From JADKAV01 sp963769435 (GTDB lineage: Bacteria; Actinomycetota; Actinomycetes; S36-B12; UBA10799), in assembly GCA_963769435.1 (NCBI GenBank), contig CAVYLN010000001.1, positions 496,001-560,000 of the forward strand: DNA of 64,000 nucleotides. The letters run 5' to 3'. The position numbers and the translations under genes are program-made. Every line of letters begins with the position of its first letter. The first letter of the stretch is position 1. Of this stretch, positions 33,120 through 41,714 are shown piece after piece. The notes beneath the pieces were generated by a model that saw nothing but the letters and a program-made list of their open reading frames with translations, was not told the DNA's origin and did no database searches.

Positions 33120-35509
33120 TGGGAAGCCATCCGACACTTCGACGCAAGCTCCTCCGGGACATCCGGCGTACATGGCCGCTGTTCACCGCACTGGTCGTCA
33201 TGGTCATGCTCGGCATAGCGCTGTACGTGGCCGCGGACAACTCCTACCGAAACCTGCAGGGTTCCTACGACAACGCCTTCACCGTGCAAGGCTTCCCGGA
33301 CCTCTTCGTCACCGGCGGCGACGTGAAGGCCTTCGCCGCCGGCGCCACTGACGATCCAGCGGTCGTGGCCACCCGAACACGCGTGCAGGCCGACCTTCCG
33401 ATGCAGGTCACCATGGACGGGGCGACCGACCGCTTCATGGGGCGGATCGTGGGCTACCCCACCAGTGGCACACCTGAGGTCGCCGCCCTCACTTCGTTGT
33501 CCGGCGCACCCAACCCTGCGCCTGGCAGCGTGCTGCTCGAGGAGCACATGGCGGGGACGTTCGGCCTGGTGCCCGGGGACTCCGTGTCGCTCACCACCGC
33601 GGTCGGCGAGGTCGACGTCACTGTGGCCGGGATCGTGTCCAGCGCCGAGTACCTCTGGCTGGCCCCCGACCGCCAGCAGATCATCGTGCCGCCCAGGTCC
33701 TTCGGAGTCATGTTCGTTTCCGAGGCCGACGCCCGATCCTGGTCCGGCGGACAGGACAACCAGGCCCTGGTGCTCCTCGACGATGCGGGGCGGGCCGACA
33801 AGCAGACCCTCAGCACGCTGGAGACCGAGGCGATCGCCAACGGCGCGGTCGAGGTGCTGGACCGGGCGGAACAACCCTCCAACGCATTGCTGCAGGAGGA
33901 CATCTCCGGGTTCGAGCAGATGGCGGTCGCATTTCCAGCCTTGTTCCTGTCTGCCGCCGCGCTCGTGCTCTACGTCCTACTCACGCGGCGGGTCGCCGAG
34001 GAGCGGCAGGTCATCGGAACATTGCGAGCCCACGGCATGCGTGGCCGCACTCTGGCCTGGCACTACCTGTCCTACGGCCTCTTGGCCGGCATCGTCGGGG
34101 CACTGCTCGGGCTCCCGGTCGGGGCAGCCATGGCGGGGGCGATGTCGAGGCTGTACACCGACATCATCGGGCTGCCAGAGCAGCTGACCGTCTTCCGCGG
34201 ATTCGGGGTCGAGACGTTCGTCGTGGGTCTGTCGTTCGCGGTCGCGGCCACGGCGCTGGCAGCCCTCGCCCCAGCCCGCCGGGCCGCGCGTACCGCCCCG
34301 GCCGAGGCGATGCGTGGTGAGGTCCCCGACGTCCACAACGCACGGACCTGGGCCGAGCGGATCATGCCCGCGATGGGCCACGCGTCCGCCACCTGGAAGA
34401 TGATCGTCCGCGGGATCGGCCGGAACACCAGGAGGACCGTGTTCTCCGCATCCGGGGTGGCACTCGCCCTGATCCTGGTGCTCGCCTCGTGGGGGATGAT
34501 CGACACGATGAACCACCTCATCTCGGTGCAGTTCGACGAGGTGAGCACGTCGAACGGGCAGGTCGAGTTCGCGGCGCCGGTGACGCGGGAGCAACTCGAC
34601 CGGATCGAGGCCGTCGATGGGGTGACGAAAGTCGAGCCGGCGATCACGATGCCGGTGTCGGTGGGATTCGGCGGGCAGGTGTACTCGACCCAGGCGACCG
34701 GCTACGAGCCCGGCACCGTGATGCACGGCTTCATCGACTCCGCCGGCGACCCAGTCCCCTTGCCGTCGCGGGGGGTGCTGATCGACGAGTCGATCAGCGA
34801 GGTCATGCCCGACCTGCAGGCCGGCGACACGGTCTCGCTGACTCTGGGGACCGGAACGGCCACGACCACGGTCGACGCAGAGGTGGTCGACTTCACCTAT
34901 CAGCCGCTCGGCACCTTCGTCTACGCCGACAAGGCATGGCTGGCACGAGAAGTACCCGGAGCCGGGGCCACGACCGCCTTGCTGACCACTGCGGATGGGG
35001 CCGATCCGGATGCGGTCCGGCGAGCGGTTTCGGACATACCCGGTGTGGTGGCATACGTGGACACCTCTGCCCTGGCCGACGTCTATGACACGTACTCCGG
35101 GCTCTTCTACGTCTTCATCGGGGCGATGCTCGCGCTCGGCGCTGCGATGGCGTTCGCGATCATCTTCACGACGATGAGCGTCAACATCGTCGAGCGAAGA
35201 CGCGAGTTGGCGACCATGCGCGCGGCCGGCGTGCGCTACCGGGCCATCGCCGGCTTGGTCGGTGGCGAGAACACGCTGGTCGCAGCGTTGGGGGTCATCC
35301 CCGGGCTGATCCTCGGGGTGATCGCCGCAAGGGTCATGCTGCAGACCTACTCGAGCGACCAGTTCACCCTCGATCTCTACGTTCGACCTCTGACACTGCT
35401 GCTCGCTTCAGCGGCCATCATGGGCGTCGCTGCCCTGTCCCAGCTTCCCGGACTGCGCGCGGTCCGCCGGATGGACGTCGCCGAGGTCGTGCGAGAGCGG
35501 GCTGCGTAG
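33119..35509 (+). CDS. FtsX-domain ABC transporter permease (two FtsX units)
   Basis: About 796 residues from ATG 33119, overlapping the ATPase TGA by one base (GTG 33116 is an alternative). The N-terminal helix WPLFTALVVMVMLGIALYV is followed by a ~230-residue extracellular domain, three membrane helices with LTRRVAEERQVIGTLRAHGM (FtsX turn), a fourth-helix region (RRTVFSASGVALALILVLAS), a second extracellular domain and three further helices with VERRRELATMRAAGVRYR. Duplicated FtsX with large periplasmic domains is typical of ABC3 permeases that handle lipoproteins, peptides or drugs. Substrate unknown. The complete two-gene transporter stands as an operon. Confidence 0.9.
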   Translation: MGSHPTLRRKLLRDIRRTWPLFTALVVMVMLGIALYVAADNSYRNLQGSYDNAFTVQGFPDLFVTGGDVKAFAAGATDDPAVVATRTRVQADLPMQVTMDGATDRFMGRIVGYPTSGTPEVAALTSLSGAPNPAPGSVLLEEHMAGTFGLVPGDSVSLTTAVGEVDVTVAGIVSSAEYLWLAPDRQQIIVPPRSFGVMFVSEADARSWSGGQDNQALVLLDDAGRADKQTLSTLETEAIANGAVEVLDRAEQPSNALLQEDISGFEQMAVAFPALFLSAAALVLYVLLTRRVAEERQVIGTLRAHGMRGRTLAWHYLSYGLLAGIVGALLGLPVGAAMAGAMSRLYTDIIGLPEQLTVFRGFGVETFVVGLSFAVAATALAALAPARRAARTAPAEAMRGEVPDVHNARTWAERIMPAMGHASATWKMIVRGIGRNTRRTVFSASGVALALILVLASWGMIDTMNHLISVQFDEVSTSNGQVEFAAPVTREQLDRIEAVDGVTKVEPAITMPVSVGFGGQVYSTQATGYEPGTVMHGFIDSAGDPVPLPSRGVLIDESISEVMPDLQAGDTVSLTLGTGTATTTVDAEVVDFTYQPLGTFVYADKAWLAREVPGAGATTALLTTADGADPDAVRRAVSDIPGVVAYVDTSALADVYDTYSGLFYVFIGAMLALGAAMAFAIIFTTMSVNIVERRRELATMRAAGVRYRAIAGLVGGENTLVAALGVIPGLILGVIAARVMLQTYSSDQFTLDLYVRPLTLLLASAAIMGVAALSQLPGLRAVRRMDVAEVVRERAA

Positions 35510-35549
35510 GAGCAGTTGCCCGATGCACCGCGCTCGACGCGGATGAGCG

Positions 35550-37184
35550 TCAAGGTGCCGGCAGGTTCACAGAATCCCGGCGGTGATCGCGTGCGCCGCC
35601 GCACCGGTCCGCGACGTCTGTCCCGAGCTTGGCCAGGATATTGGCCACATGGCGGTGCACCGTGTGCTCACTGACCACGAGTTGTTCTGCGATCGCCTGG
35701 TTGCTCATACCCCGTGACACCAGGCGAAGCACGTCGATCTCCCTGGACGTCAGCGGGCCCGGAGCAGGCACTCCGACAGCGGCGGCCAGTCGGCGGGCCT
35801 CTGCCAGGTCGGCCGAGGCGCTCAGGCTCGTCAGGGACGCCGTTGCACGTTCGAGTTGCTCCCGCGCAGCGGCGGTGTCGCCGACGACCAGCAGCGCTGC
35901 GACAAGTTCCAGCCGGGTGTGTGCCTCGTCGTAGTCCAGCCCCGCGAGAGCGTACCGGCGCACCGCATCCGACAGAAGCGTGACCGCCTCGGTCGGCGGC
36001 GCCGTCGCCGCTTCGGCGGCCGAGGCCATCGCCCACATCGAATCCTGATCGGCCACCTGCGCAGTGGCACGCAACTCCGCCAACGCCAGCCTGGCGGCAT
36101 CGGCATCACCGGCCGCCAAGGCGATCTGGATGGCTGGAAGGAGAAGTCCGGCCCGGATCAGACGACCGTCCGGAGGCAAGGATTCCAGGAGTCGTTGCAT
36201 GGAGTTCCACGCACCGGCCGTGTCCCCTTGGGCGTACTTGATCTGCGCCCGCCCCGAGATCGCGACCGGCACGAACTCGGCCTGCGCGAACAGCGAGTCG
36301 GCTTCCGCGAGACGACCCTGTCGACGCCGCAACTCTCCGAGCCTGACCACCGCCTCCAACCGCGATGCCCGCCGAGAGCCCGACAGCCGGTCCATCGCCA
36401 GAGTCAATTCACGCTCGGCATCGGGCCATGCGCCGCGATCGATGAGAACTGAGGCGTACTGGATGCGGCATACGTTGAACAAGGGCGCGAGGTTCCGCTC
36501 GACGCAAATCGCTTCGACGCGACGGCACCAATCCTCGGCGCGCACCACGTCCTGTGTGTCGTGGCAGGCCGCGATGAGCCAGCAACACACCTTCCCCATC
36601 CACATCGGGTCCGAGACATCACCGGCCATCGCCGCGGCGACGGCCACATCCAACCCGGCCATCCCCGCGTCGACACTACCCATGGCGGTCAGCGCGAGGC
36701 CCTGCAGCGCCTGCCCCACAACTGTGAGGTCGTCGTGGTTCCCGCGGCGGCCGATACCAACCGCACGCTGAGCGGACGCGAGTGCCAGCTCGGGATCGTG
36801 CAAGACATCCAGACCCAACTCCGCCTCACGGACAGCAAGCCAACCATGCTCAGGGGACTCGGCCAGAGGACCGAGGAGGTCGCGGGCACGGCCCAGCCAA
36901 CCCAGGGCCACAGCCTCACCGAGACCGAAGAGCAGCGTGTCCCAGGCCAACGATGTAGCGGCGCGGGCGGCACCCAGATCGTCTCCGAGGTCACGGTGCC
37001 GCCGGTACGCGTCCTCCCGCGAACTCACGCACGTCTGAGCGTCGTCAAGCCACCAAGCAGCCACCGCCAGACCCTCGTAGCACGCGGGGTCTGCGGTCTG
37101 CGCTGCCACGGACTCGAACGCACGGCGAGCCGCGTCCCACTCGCCGGCTTGGAGTGCCAGTTGCGCCGATTCGAGGGAGCTCAT
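35550..37184 (-). CDS. LuxR-type regulator with TPR-like helical sensor region, probable indel at its end
   Basis: Residues ~1-460 are Ala-rich helical pairs with TPR-like spacing (ARRAFESVAAQTADPACYEG, ALASAQRAVGIGRRG, AREQLERATASLTSL). The C-terminal LuxR HTH is PLTSREIDVLRLVSRGMSNQAIAEQL..EHTVHRHVANILAKLG. The protein lacks a clear P-loop, so it is not a full MalT/LAL regulator. After AKLG the frame reads TDVADRCGG, whereas removing one base near 35608 gives TTSRTGAAAHAITAGIL and a stop at 35567, the usual family ending; the real gene probably ends there. No target is linked. Confidence 0.82.
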   Translation of the reverse strand: MSSLESAQLALQAGEWDAARRAFESVAAQTADPACYEGLAVAAWWLDDAQTCVSSREDAYRRHRDLGDDLGAARAATSLAWDTLLFGLGEAVALGWLGRARDLLGPLAESPEHGWLAVREAELGLDVLHDPELALASAQRAVGIGRRGNHDDLTVVGQALQGLALTAMGSVDAGMAGLDVAVAAAMAGDVSDPMWMGKVCCWLIAACHDTQDVVRAEDWCRRVEAICVERNLAPLFNVCRIQYASVLIDRGAWPDAERELTLAMDRLSGSRRASRLEAVVRLGELRRRQGRLAEADSLFAQAEFVPVAISGRAQIKYAQGDTAGAWNSMQRLLESLPPDGRLIRAGLLLPAIQIALAAGDADAARLALAELRATAQVADQDSMWAMASAAEAATAPPTEAVTLLSDAVRRYALAGLDYDEAHTRLELVAALLVVGDTAAAREQLERATASLTSLSASADLAEARRLAAAVGVPAPGPLTSREIDVLRLVSRGMSNQAIAEQLVVSEHTVHRHVANILAKLGTDVADRCGGARDHRRDSVNLPAP

Positions 37185-37231
37185 TGCGTTCAGTATGCAC
37201 CTGGCCAGGGGATGACGGGCGCGCTCAAGGA

Positions 37232-37256
37232 GGCCCCGCCGTCTGACCGCGGGGCC
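37232..37256 (-). terminator. Hairpin after the tautomerase gene
   Basis: GGCCCCGC pairs perfectly with GCGGGGCC across a 9-nt loop, 13 bases past the tautomerase stop. A weak T-containing tract follows on the minus strand. It probably ends that transcript before the LuxR gene start at 37184. Confidence 0.6.
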
Positions 37257-37269
37257 CCCTCCAGGTTGC

Positions 37270-37494
37270 TCAGACGCCGGCGCCGGCCGCCAACGCCTTC
37301 ACGTCCGCCGTCGTGAGCGCGCTTCCGGCGATTCCCCAGTCGCCGCTTTTGACCTCTTCGACGATGCACCATGTGACCGGGCGCATGTTCTCGCCCTCGA
37401 TGCCCACCATGGCTTCGGTGAGTTGGCTCACGATCTGTTGCTTCTGCTCGTCAGTGAACACGTTTTCGATGACCTTGACCTGGATGAGTGGCAT
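37270..37494 (-). CDS. 4-oxalocrotonate tautomerase-like protein
   Basis: A 74-residue protein starting MPLIQVKVIENVFTDEQKQQ, so Pro2 becomes the N-terminal catalytic base after Met removal. GAAGGA upstream supports this start at 37494 although the frame is open further. The TEAMVGIEGENMRPVTWCIV segment fits the helix and second strand of the beta-alpha-beta fold. Members tautomerise enols in aromatic degradation, or have cis-CaaD/MSAD-like activities; no pathway gene is near. The usual Arg11 of true 4-OT is not present (ENVFT), so substrate is open. Confidence 0.82.
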   Translation of the reverse strand: MPLIQVKVIENVFTDEQKQQIVSQLTEAMVGIEGENMRPVTWCIVEEVKSGDWGIAGSALTTADVKALAAGAGV

Positions 37495-37741
37495 ATCAGT
37501 TCCTTCCCGGACTGTGTCCCCACTGGGCGCGAGGACCTGCCCCAACCATCCGTCGAAGCCACTCTCGTGCGCTTCCACAGGAACGGCCATGTTCGGTCCC
37601 CCGGTCCGGCCCGAACGGGCCACGCGGGCAGCCCCTGCCACAGGCTTTGCCGGGGTTGCTCCGGCACGTGTCCGTCCGCGAATCCACTGGAGTCCCGACT
37701 ACTCTGGAGAACCGACAGCCGACCAGCCATGGAGGCCAATC

Positions 37742-38191
37742 GTGGATTCCGATAGTGCGCCCGTCGACCCCCACCACCGTCGCCCCGAGGGTGTCACCGA
37801 CGCGGACGTGAAGGCGCTCGGACTGCTCAGCGAGGCACTGGAGACCGTGGAACAGGCACGCGGCAATCTCTACGCCTTCCACCAACTGTCGGGGCGGGGC
37901 GACCTACAACTGCAGGACGCGGTCAAGGCCCTACGGACGGCCGGCCACACGCAGATCGCCGACCAGATCGCCGAAGAACTGGTGGGGCGAAACGTGCTCC
38001 ACGGACGATGGACCTACCAAGTCGTGGAGGAGTACGACGACGGGTACTGGTCACTGTTCCGCGACCTGGAGAAGTCCGCGCGTGACCAGATCGCCGACGG
38101 CCGCCGGCACCTCCTGGAGGCGCAGATGAAAGCCGACGAACGCACCCCCGGCCTCTCCGGGCACGAGGCGTCACCGGCCGAGGGTGCTTGA
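37742..38191 (+). CDS. Conserved actinobacterial protein of unknown function
   Basis: A 149-residue protein from GTG 37742 with GGAGG six bases upstream. It is mainly helical: LLSEALETVEQARGNLYAFH, then DAVKALRTAGHTQIADQIAE and NVLHGRWTYQVVEEYDDGYW, and a final helix with LLEAQMKAD. I know this LYAFHQL...GRNVL.GRWTYQ.VEEYDDGYW pattern as a widespread actinobacterial hypothetical without known role. Start is placed by the RBS and because residues further upstream are not conserved-looking. The next gene follows in the same direction. Confidence 0.75.
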   Translation: MDSDSAPVDPHHRRPEGVTDADVKALGLLSEALETVEQARGNLYAFHQLSGRGDLQLQDAVKALRTAGHTQIADQIAEELVGRNVLHGRWTYQVVEEYDDGYWSLFRDLEKSARDQIADGRRHLLEAQMKADERTPGLSGHEASPAEGA

Positions 38192-38236
38192 GGCAGTAGC
38201 CGTCCAACCCACCTCGGCCGTGCCAGACTTCCGGCT

Positions 38237-38533
38237 ATGGCATCGCGTTCATACCTCCCGCCCGCCAGTTTCGTGGCCGATGGTGGTCAGTGGCCTGCGG
38301 GGCCTTTCCGAGCGGACGCCGGACCCTACGTGACGGTCACGGCAGGACTGGTCCAGCGCCTCCAGACGGTGATGCGCGAACGCGGACTCTCCTTGCGGGC
38401 CGTCGCGGTCCCCGCCGGGATCGACCCGACGAGCCTGTCACGGCTCATCACGGGCAAGGTCGTTCCCGACCTCGCGACCATCGCGAACCTTGAACAGGCA
38501 CTCGAGGTCGATCTCTGGCCCGGACGGACCTGA
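38237..38533 (+). CDS. XRE-family helix-turn-helix protein
   Basis: A 98-residue protein. After a ~35-residue leader, residues ~38-95 form an HTH_XRE domain: LVQRLQTVMRERGLSLRAVA, PAGIDPTSLSRLITGKVVPD and LATIANLEQALEVDLWP. It is a minimal DNA-binding protein without sensor domain. It lies 45 bases after the preceding gene and is convergent with the helicase (stops 9 bases apart). The target is unknown. Confidence 0.82.
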   Translation: MASRSYLPPASFVADGGQWPAGPFRADAGPYVTVTAGLVQRLQTVMRERGLSLRAVAVPAGIDPTSLSRLITGKVVPDLATIANLEQALEVDLWPGRT

Positions 38534-38542
38534 AGCAGGACT

Positions 38543-41026
38543 TCAGAAACTGCCCACGTCCAATACCCGCACGACCGCCTCGCCCTGCTCGTCACTGGCT
38601 GCGAGGTCGACCTCGGCGGCAATCCGCCAATCGCGGTCATCCTCAGGATCTTCGAAGACCTGCCGGACGAGCCACTTGCCCGGTTGCTGCTCGATCTGCA
38701 GGAACTGCGGGCCCCTCGCCGAAGCACCCGTCCCGATCGCCTCGTGCTCAACGAAGTAGTCCGCCATCGCCGCCCGCCACCGCGGCGCGTCCCAGCCCTG
38801 CGCACCATCCATCTCCCCCAACTCCTCCCACCGACCGAGACTGGCGAGTTCCACCCGCCGGAACATCGCGTTGCGGACCAGCACGCGGAATGCCCGGGTG
38901 TTGGCGGTGACCGGCGGCGGACCGGCGTCGACGACCTCGGCCGTGACGGGGGCGTCCGGATTCAGCAGTCGTTCCCATTCGTCGAGCAGGCTCGAATCCA
39001 CCTGGCGCACCACCTCTCCGAGCCACGCCGTCAGGTCGTCGAACTCCTCGGTTCGTGCAGGTTCCGGAACCGTGCGCTGCGTGGCTTTGTAGGCATCGGC
39101 CAGGTACCGCAGCAACAGACCCTCCGAGGAGGCCAGTTTGTAGGCACTCACATATTCGGCGAATGTCATCGCCATCTCGAACATCTCCCGCGCCACGGAC
39201 TTGGGTTTGACCTCGTACTCGACGACCCACGGATGGCCCTGTGCGTAGATGTCGTACGCAGTGTCCAGCAGGTCCGCCAGCGGGCGCGGCCAGGTGATCT
39301 CCTCCACGAGTTCCACGCGCTCTTCGTACTCGATCCCCTCCGCCTTCATCGCAGCGACAGCCTCGGCCCGCGCGCGGGACTGTTGTGCGTAGAGAACCTG
39401 CCGAGGGTTCTCAAGAGTCGACTCCAACACGGACAACACGTCGACCGCGTAGGTCTCGGACTCCCGGTCGAGCAGTTCCATGGCGGCCAGGGCGAACGTG
39501 GACAGAGGTTGATTCAAGGCGAAATCGTCGGCCACCTGATCGGTCACGTGCAGATCCTCGGTCAGCACGCCGGCGGCTACCAGTGACGCGGTGATCGCCT
39601 CGGCGCGTTCGGCGAGGGCTTCCTTGGACGCCGGATCCTCATCGTTGTCCACCAGCAGCGTCCGCAGCGCGTCCTGCGGATCGTGGGGCCGGTGCGCGAC
39701 GTTGAGAACCATCGCGTGGGTGATGTCGAAGCGCGATTCCAGCGGCTCCGGCTCGGCGACCACGAGCCGGTCGAACGTCGCCCGGTTCCACGTCGGCACT
39801 CCCTCCGGCGCCTTCTTGCGGACCACTCGGCGGCGCTTCTTGGGGTCGTCCCCAGCCCTTGCCAGCAGTCGTTCGTTCTCGATCTCGTGCTCCGGGCCCT
39901 GCACCACGACGAAGCCGCTGGTGTCGAACCCAGGACGCCCCGCCCGTCCCGCGATCTGATGGAACTCCCTCGCGCGCAGCACCCTCATGCGGCGTCCGTC
40001 GAACTTCACCAGCGAGGTGATCAGGACCGTGCGGATCGGCACGTCGATGCCGACGCCGAGGGTGTCGGTGCCGCACACCACCTTGAGCAGGCCTTTCCTC
40101 GTCAACCGTTCGACGAGCCTGCGGTACCGCGGCAGCATGCCCGCGTGGTGCACCCCGATCCCGTGACGGACCAAGCGGCTCAGCGTGCGGCCGAACGCGG
40201 AGGTGAACCGGAAGCCCTGCAATTCATCGCCGATCGCCCGCTTCTCCTGCTTGCTGCAGACGTTGAGGCTCATGAGTGCCTGCGCCCGGTCCAGCGCCGC
40301 CGCCTGCGTCGGGTGGACGATGTAGACGGGAGCCCGATCGTGGTTCAACAGGACCTCGATGGTCTGGTGGATCGGCGTCATCGCGTACTCGAACGTCAGG
40401 GGCACCGGGCGCTCTCCGCCCGCGACGAGTGCCGCGGCACGGCCGGTTCGGCGGGTGAGATCTTCGCGGATCCGGGTGGTGTCGCCGAGCGTGGCCGACA
40501 TGAGGAGGAACTGCGAGTCGGTCAGTTCGATCAGCGGGACCTGCCACGCCCAACCCCGATCGCGGTCGCCGTAGTAGTGGAACTCATCCATGCAGACCAG
40601 GCCGATGTCCACCGAGGGTCCCGTCCGGAGCGCTTGGTTGGCGAGCACCTCCGCTGTGGCACAGATGACCGGGGCGTCCGGATTCACCGCCGCGTCCCCG
40701 GTCAGCATCCCGACCCTCTGCGGACCGAGGACTTCACACAGATCGAAGAACTTCTCGGAGACCAGCGCCTTGATCGGCGCGGTGTAGCAGGAGCGGCGAC
40801 CCTGGGACAGTGCGAGCACCATGCCGCCGAGAGCCACCAGACTCTTGCCGGAGCCGGTGGGGGTGGCGAGCACGACGTGTGCCCCCGCCGCCAACTCCAG
40901 CAGGGCCTCCTCCTGCGCCGGATACAACGGACGTCCGGTGTCCGCCGCCCATGACGCGAACCGCTCCAGCACGTCTTCGGGCTCTCCGGGCAGGGACAGC
41001 AGGTCGCCCAAGGCCGTGTCGGTCAC
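38543..41026 (-). CDS. DEAD/DEAH-box helicase with DUF3516 C-terminus
   Basis: An 827-residue SF2 helicase. Motif I is ATPTGSGKS (54-62), motif II DEFH (147-150), motif III LMSATLG; in domain 2 GIGVHHAGMLPRYRRLVERL is followed by CGTDTLGVGIDVPIRTV and motif VI QIAGRAGRPGFD. The motif set is that of Ski2/Mtr4-like helicases. The C-terminal half matches DUF3516 in layout (helical, ending RDWRIAAEVDLAASDEQGEA). In mycobacteria such proteins are annotated as ATP-dependent helicases of unclear substrate, RNA most likely. No exosome partner is near. Confidence 0.9.
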   Translation of the reverse strand: MTDTALGDLLSLPGEPEDVLERFASWAADTGRPLYPAQEEALLELAAGAHVVLATPTGSGKSLVALGGMVLALSQGRRSCYTAPIKALVSEKFFDLCEVLGPQRVGMLTGDAAVNPDAPVICATAEVLANQALRTGPSVDIGLVCMDEFHYYGDRDRGWAWQVPLIELTDSQFLLMSATLGDTTRIREDLTRRTGRAAALVAGGERPVPLTFEYAMTPIHQTIEVLLNHDRAPVYIVHPTQAAALDRAQALMSLNVCSKQEKRAIGDELQGFRFTSAFGRTLSRLVRHGIGVHHAGMLPRYRRLVERLTRKGLLKVVCGTDTLGVGIDVPIRTVLITSLVKFDGRRMRVLRAREFHQIAGRAGRPGFDTSGFVVVQGPEHEIENERLLARAGDDPKKRRRVVRKKAPEGVPTWNRATFDRLVVAEPEPLESRFDITHAMVLNVAHRPHDPQDALRTLLVDNDEDPASKEALAERAEAITASLVAAGVLTEDLHVTDQVADDFALNQPLSTFALAAMELLDRESETYAVDVLSVLESTLENPRQVLYAQQSRARAEAVAAMKAEGIEYEERVELVEEITWPRPLADLLDTAYDIYAQGHPWVVEYEVKPKSVAREMFEMAMTFAEYVSAYKLASSEGLLLRYLADAYKATQRTVPEPARTEEFDDLTAWLGEVVRQVDSSLLDEWERLLNPDAPVTAEVVDAGPPPVTANTRAFRVLVRNAMFRRVELASLGRWEELGEMDGAQGWDAPRWRAAMADYFVEHEAIGTGASARGPQFLQIEQQPGKWLVRQVFEDPEDDRDWRIAAEVDLAASDEQGEAVVRVLDVGSF

Positions 41027-41108
41027 ACCTCGACCTTGCCATGCGGGGCGGACACTCGCGCAGGCCGTCCGGTGCGAGCGCCGAGCCCGGCCGGTGCCGG
41101 ACCGTTCC

Positions 41109-41166
41109 CCTCCAACTTCGCGCGGACATCGGAAACCAGCTTCTGAAGTCCGCGCGAAGTTGGAGG
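41109..41166. repeat. Hairpin family A, copy 3 (perfect 19-bp arms)
   Basis: CCTCCAACTTCGCGCGGAC (41109-41127) and its exact complement (41148-41166) flank a 20-nt loop. It is the best-formed member of the family seen also at 7.84-7.98 kb and lies upstream of the helicase start, between divergent/tandem gene ends. Confidence 0.75.
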
Positions 41167-41204
41167 CCTAGCGCCCGGTTTGTGACGGTTTGTGGCCGCC
41201 TAGC

Positions 41205-41252
41205 CATCCAACTGCGCGCAGCCGACGAGTTTGCGCGCGCCAACTTGGAGGC
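41205..41252. repeat. Hairpin family A, copy 4
   Basis: CATCCAACTGCGCGCA (41205-41220) faces TGCGCGCGCCAACTTGGAGG (to 41252). Pairing is good in the GCGCGC part and at the ends, with a 2-base offset. As near 7.9 kb, two copies stand as a pair about 100 bases apart. Confidence 0.6.
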
Positions 41253-41333
41253 AGTCAGGGGGTGACCACCGTGATGGTGTGAGCCGCGGGATCGCCAGCA
41301 GCCGGTTCAGGGCCGCGCGGAACCGGACCTCGC

Positions 41334-41627
41334 TCAGGGGGTGGGCTGGACTGTCTGCCAGGTGACGTTGCCCTTGTCGTCGGTCTGAGTGACCTCGACG
41401 TCGATGGTGTCGCCATCCAGCTCAGCGGTGCAGGTGAAGACGTTGCCCGCCTCGATGGACACGGGGTCGGGGCAGGTCACGGTCGGCTCCGCGGGCAGAT
41501 TCAGTTGCGTCTTCATCTCCGCGGCGACTGTGCTCTCGAGTTTGGGGATGTCCAGTTCCGTGGACGAACAACCGGTGAGGGCTGCGATGGCAAGGGCTCC
41601 GGCGCTGATGACGATTAGGGGTCGCAT
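41334..41627 (-). CDS. DUF4333-like lipoprotein
   Basis: A 97-residue lipoprotein: signal peptide with lipobox ALTGCSS, then a small domain LDIPKLESTVAAEMKTQLNL, CPDPVSIEAGNVFTCTAELD, DIDVEV-type strands and NVTWQT at the end. Two cysteines (CPDPV and FTCTAEL) should form a disulfide. This is the DUF4333 pattern common in actinobacteria; function unknown, outside the membrane. It stands alone. Confidence 0.82.
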   Translation of the reverse strand: MRPLIVISAGALAIAALTGCSSTELDIPKLESTVAAEMKTQLNLPAEPTVTCPDPVSIEAGNVFTCTAELDGDTIDVEVTQTDDKGNVTWQTVQPTP

Positions 41628-41714
41628 CCTGGCAGCCTAGCGACCTGGACCCGTCGAATCAAAGGTCCACGGTTGCCCCCGAGCCGTTCGGACGATGAAC
41701 GGGGTGGGCCCGGC

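Noticed and set aside
35550..37184. MalT/LAL-type ATP-binding LuxR regulator
   Set aside because: The N-terminal part has no Walker A or B motif; only TPR-like helices and the HTH are seen.
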